Positions 20,606 through 24,054 of a DNA stretch of 24,054 nucleotides are shown here, one piece after another (position 1 is the first letter of the stretch; the number at the start of each line of letters is the position of its first letter). The translations under genes and the position numbers were made by a program. This DNA comes from Oppiella nova (lineage: Eukaryota > Arthropoda > Arachnida > Sarcoptiformes > Oppiidae), in assembly GCA_905397405.1 (NCBI GenBank), contig CAJPVJ010000505.1:1-24054 (forward strand). Direction: 5' to 3'. Below the pieces are notes generated by a model. The model searched no databases, was not told the origin of the DNA, and saw only the letters and a list, made by a program, of their open reading frames with translations.

Positions 20606-20673
20606 CACAAATAGAAACCCAACAAATGAACAGTTCTTGTAAAGGAAGCGAGAAAGAGAGGTAAAAAGAACCC

Positions 20674-20698
20674 GAGAGAGAGAGAGAGAGAGAGAGAG
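20674..20698 (+). repeat. (GA)n tract
   Basis: This is a pure GA run of about 25 bp. The minus-strand frame 20564-20809 owes its Ser/Leu-rich composition to these runs and is rejected. Confidence 0.95.
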
Positions 20699-20920
20699 TT
20701 GTAGTGATGTCAAGAAGAAAAACAGAAATTCATGCGAAAAGTTCTCATTTCTCACAGTTGTCTCAAAGGCTGTATGTATGCAACAAATGCTGTTTAGAAA
20801 GAGATTCAATCCCTACAGGAATGGCATAAAAGTAAAGTTCGATTGAGATTTGGTTTGAGCCGAGAGTCCGGTTCAGTGAAAGAAGCGCTTAATTAATCGA
20901 TTAGAAGTCAGTTTACGAGT

Positions 20921-21055
20921 TGTGTTAGTGTTATGTCTTCAACAGTATGTGATTATTGGTGTTCAACCAAAATATGCACTCAACTAATAAGTGGATTGCT
21001 TTCGATATTAACTATATTTCTAGACTTATATTTTTAGAGTCCATACAAATCTTAT

Positions 21056-21087
<32 letters not shown>

Positions 21088-21459
21088 ATCATAATTCTTC
21101 TTCTTGTCTGTCAAATGCAAACATTTGAGAGTCATATCTATTCCGCCCATCTTTTAAGCTCTTTTTAATTACATGAGGTTTCATACGATTCGTAGATTCA
21201 TCTTTGAAAACAACTTTGAGTCAAATTATTTTATAAAACATTTTCTATTATAGCTATTTTTGTAATACTTTTAGAAGTGCATTACTTTTGACTAAATCTC
21301 TCTCTCTCTCTCTCTCTCTCGCATATAAGATTTGTATGGACTCTAAAAATATAAGTCTAGAAATATAGTTAATATCGAAAGCAATCCACTTATTAGTTGA
21401 GTGCATATTTTGGTTGAACACCAATAATCACATACTGTTGAAGACATAACACTAACACA
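20921..21459. repeat. Long perfect inverted repeat (arms 163-167 bp, loop 209 bp)
   Basis: The left arm 20921-21087 and right arm 21297-21459 are reverse complements. The 139 bp unique part of each arm (20921-21059 and 21321-21459) matches at every base. Only the inner (GA)n/(TC)n parts differ in length, 28 against 24 bp. The 209 bp spacer (21088-21296) is unique. A transcript would fold into a long hairpin, as in hairpin-siRNA loci. A foldback element, a recent inverted duplication or an assembly artefact would also fit. The + frame 20956-21168 running through the left arm is not accepted as a gene. Confidence 0.97.
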
Positions 21460-21472
21460 CACACACACACAC
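21456..21472 (+). repeat. (CA)n tract at the right arm edge
   Basis: This short run of CA units overlaps the outer end of the right inverted-repeat arm. The left arm has only tgtg at the matching place, so symmetry ends inside this tract. Confidence 0.9.
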
Positions 21473-23231
21473 ATCCATTTATTTATATAATCTTCAATTG
21501 TTTCAATTGGCTGTTAGTTTTGTTCAAATATTGTAGCAAATTACATATAACTTATCAAAGATATGAGGATAAGATTATTATGTTTTAAAATTAAGTTTAA
21601 AATGTTAGAAATATAGGAATACTGTAGCACTAAATATGTATTACAATATTACAATTGGATAAAATAAACATTTTTAATAATAATACATGAAACTAACACA
21701 ACTGATACTAATACAATGTTTAAAAATTTATTAAATCAATTCTATAAATATTTTTAATGTTACGGGCCATAACTTATGGTATAAACAAAATAAGTAAATA
21801 CTTTACTAAAGTAATAATAGAGAAACAAGAACATTTCAAATAAAGCTCATTTGAAATGAGTCATTTCATTTCATTCAATCAATAATAAACTATTGTACAA
21901 TGTAATTATTATACTAAATAAATATTTGTAATTGAATAATTTAATATATAATTAATTGTGATTATAGTATAGTTATAAATCAATATGACTTAAACAAATA
22001 ATAATCAAGGAAAATGAATAATGGCAACAAAGGCGTAAACAGTTAAGTCCTAAATGAAAAGTTTAACTCTTTAGAAACACATTAAACAAAGTATTTAAGC
22101 CCTCATAATAGGGGTTATATGCTTTAATTATTATAAAGGTAATCGACCGAAATCTCAGTGGACCTCATTGACCGGTATTGCCCTTTGGCTATCTATTGAA
22201 CATTAAATGTAGTGATTATTTTGAATCCTTTTTAAAATGTTAAACATTTTGAGAATAATTTGAATGTAACATTACATGTAAATTTAATAATTGATATAAA
22301 AATAATTTATCAATTAATTGCTAATTATTAAGAATAATGAGTGGAATATGGATAATGAGTGTAGAAAATGGTCACAAATGGCTGTCTGATACTGTAGTAA
22401 TGGGGAGACTATAGAAAGTTTATGTGATGTTTGTTGTGCTAATCAGTTATTATTGAAGGCATTGAAGGCATAAATATTTTTGGAGGAATGAGTTGTGACT
22501 CCTGTGTCTCGCTGTCAGACATTGATTAATGGCATCGAATGAGCAAACATTTGCTGCTCTACTCTATGACACAGTCTATGATATTCTACTAAAAGTATAT
22601 GTCTTTCTATTATATTTGTATGAATTTTTTCTCACAACACAATTCATTTATATGTTATTTTCAATTTATTCAATAAAAACCAGAGGACATAAAGTTTTAT
22701 AAAAATGAATTATTGAAATCTTGTAGTATTTAATAGACAACACTAGTTTGAGTGTAACTTAAAAAGTTATAAATCAATGCTTTAAGCTCTCATTTTTGAA
22801 AAATGATTTCTAAAATCCCAAATCTGTGGCGTCTGTCATAAGTGTATATATTTTAAAGGCAAATAATTTTTCAATTGTAAGCCCCACTAAACTAATGGTA
22901 AAACATATATAAACGTATGAATTATGAAAATTATAGAAAACAGTATGAACATGGTATTCATTAAATATATACAGTGCAGTACAGGTATTATATATTATTT
23001 GTGAGACATTTTCTTTGAAGATTTTTTATGAAAATCATTTCAAATAGTTGTAGTGTAAATCTAAATACAGTATAAGTAAAACTATAATATTTATAAAGTC
23101 AATGTTTGAAAGTAATATTCTGTATTTTTGCATTAATCAATGTTTAGCTCAAAGCCACGTATTTATTGATTATTTATGAGCACTCATTGCAAAGTGTAGG
23201 CAAAGTTTTATCTTTAAAACCTTAACACCAG
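21473..23231. other. Very AT-rich intergenic DNA
   Basis: No gene, RNA or long repeat is recognised. Small AT hairpins such as aattgatataaa/tttatcaatt near 22290 are expected at this composition. Confidence 0.55.
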
Positions 23232-23333
23232 TTTTATGCATATTTAATGTTCCCACTGAGCACTGGTATGATCACTGGGATGAGCACAGGGCTCACTACT
23301 CATGCCTCACAGCTCTCATCTATGCATCAAAAG
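23232..23333 (+). CDS. Possible isolated internal exon, 34 codons
   Basis: This GC-richer island is bounded by an acceptor-like aacaccag (ending 23231) and a good donor, aaaag|gtattt (after 23333). It is open in one frame in phase 0 at both ends, coding MFPLSTGMITGMSTGLTTHA within it. The Thr/Gly/Met/Ser repeat-like composition gives no family. If real, it belongs to a gene whose other exons lie outside the window. Confidence 0.22.
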
Positions 23334-24054
23334 GTATTTGTGTGCCTTCACTGCACTCACTCTTATATCATTGTCGTATCAAATGCTGATCTCTGCTTAT
23401 CTCTTATCATATCATATCTAATGCACTCTATTATAACATACAAAAATGAATTCATAATAAGTTTCATACATTAAGTGCTGTCTATACGTACTGTATATAC
23501 ATTACTGTATCCTTTATACTGTAGGCTTTATTCCACAGTTTGCTGACATCCCCTTAGATTTGGCCCAAAATATACCCTTTTATTCATTTAAAGGATGTCT
23601 CAAAAAGATTGAAGGAAACTACAAAATGTATTTTCTATTTTATCATCAAAATCAACAAACATTGTAATATTAATCATTTATTTTTAAATATTAAGACAAA
23701 TGAAACTTATTATACTACAGTACAGTAAAATTATAATATTGTTTAATGAAAGCATAAATAATTAATTAATTAAAGTAATTTAATTATCAATATTTAGTTG
23801 AATCAAATTATACTAATAGGGGATTACACTTATATATTATATTTAATAAAAAATTAATATAACAAACGGTAAATATACAAGCACATAATATTAGCAAATA
23901 ATACTAAAAAATGTTGGAATAATATTTGGTAAGCCCTTTGGCCACACGAACTGAATGATGAATAAAATGATTGGACTTAAGGTTGTGTTTATCAGTATTT
24001 TGATGAATGGGAATATCATATTAAGAAATGATTAAACGAATGGATCAGAAAGAG
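23334..24054. other. AT-rich DNA to the window end
   Basis: Nothing is recognised. The + frame to 23474 beyond the donor-like site has no protein features. Confidence 0.5.

Noticed and set aside
1-24054. Conserved Hox-cluster microRNAs (mir-10, mir-993 types) and tRNA genes
   Set aside because: I looked for their core words and for tRNA B-box-like sequence and saw no convincing match. A covariance-model scan would be needed to be sure.

Overview
This is AT-rich eukaryotic DNA with spliced coding sequence, many (GA)n/(CT)n tracts and no bacterial-style operons. The one gene I can name with confidence is the Hox gene labial, on the + strand at 11802-14655. It has three coding exons: a YKWM hexapeptide exon, a homeodomain exon, and a third exon that completes the homeodomain. 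This makes the source an arthropod. A chelicerate or mite would fit, but that is a guess from general character, not a proof.

Layout. Bases 1-9191 are a repeat-rich, gene-poor stretch. It holds a 0.56 kb repeat present twice (R1, 129-695 and 6115-6669), a 450 bp repeat in tandem (R2, 6670-7119 and 7248-7697) with its first 128 bp present inverted at 1934-2061, and a 0.5 kb repeat in three copies around a single N (8043-9191). From 9192 to 10922 the DNA is AT-rich with one small open frame. Bases 10923-11801 are a more GC-rich leader/promoter region for labial, with a short upstream ORF. After labial there is a presumed 3' UTR, then a long intergenic region with CT tracts and AT-rich DNA. Two possible minus-strand coding pieces lie at 19004-19459 and 19994-20095, a perfect long inverted repeat at 20921-21459, and a possible isolated exon at 23232-23333.

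The most unusual signal is in the repeats. Two blocks are exact base-by-base complements of another block in the SAME left-to-right order, that is, complemented without being reversed. Block 1-128 matches 5987-6114 this way (128/128), and 7699-7825 matches 7121-7247 (127/127). Each adjoins an ordinary direct repeat at the same offset (5986 and 578). No accepted copying mechanism produces this. A sequence-processing or assembly error is the leading explanation; the disputed 'swinger' (A<->T, C<->G exchange) replication idea is the only biological one I know of. A third block, 1934-2061, is a normal reverse complement of 128 bp. The shared size near 127-128 points to a common, probably technical, cause.

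Labial is expected to act alone here as a sequence-specific transcription factor with Exd/Pbx-type partners. No second Hox gene is visible in the window.
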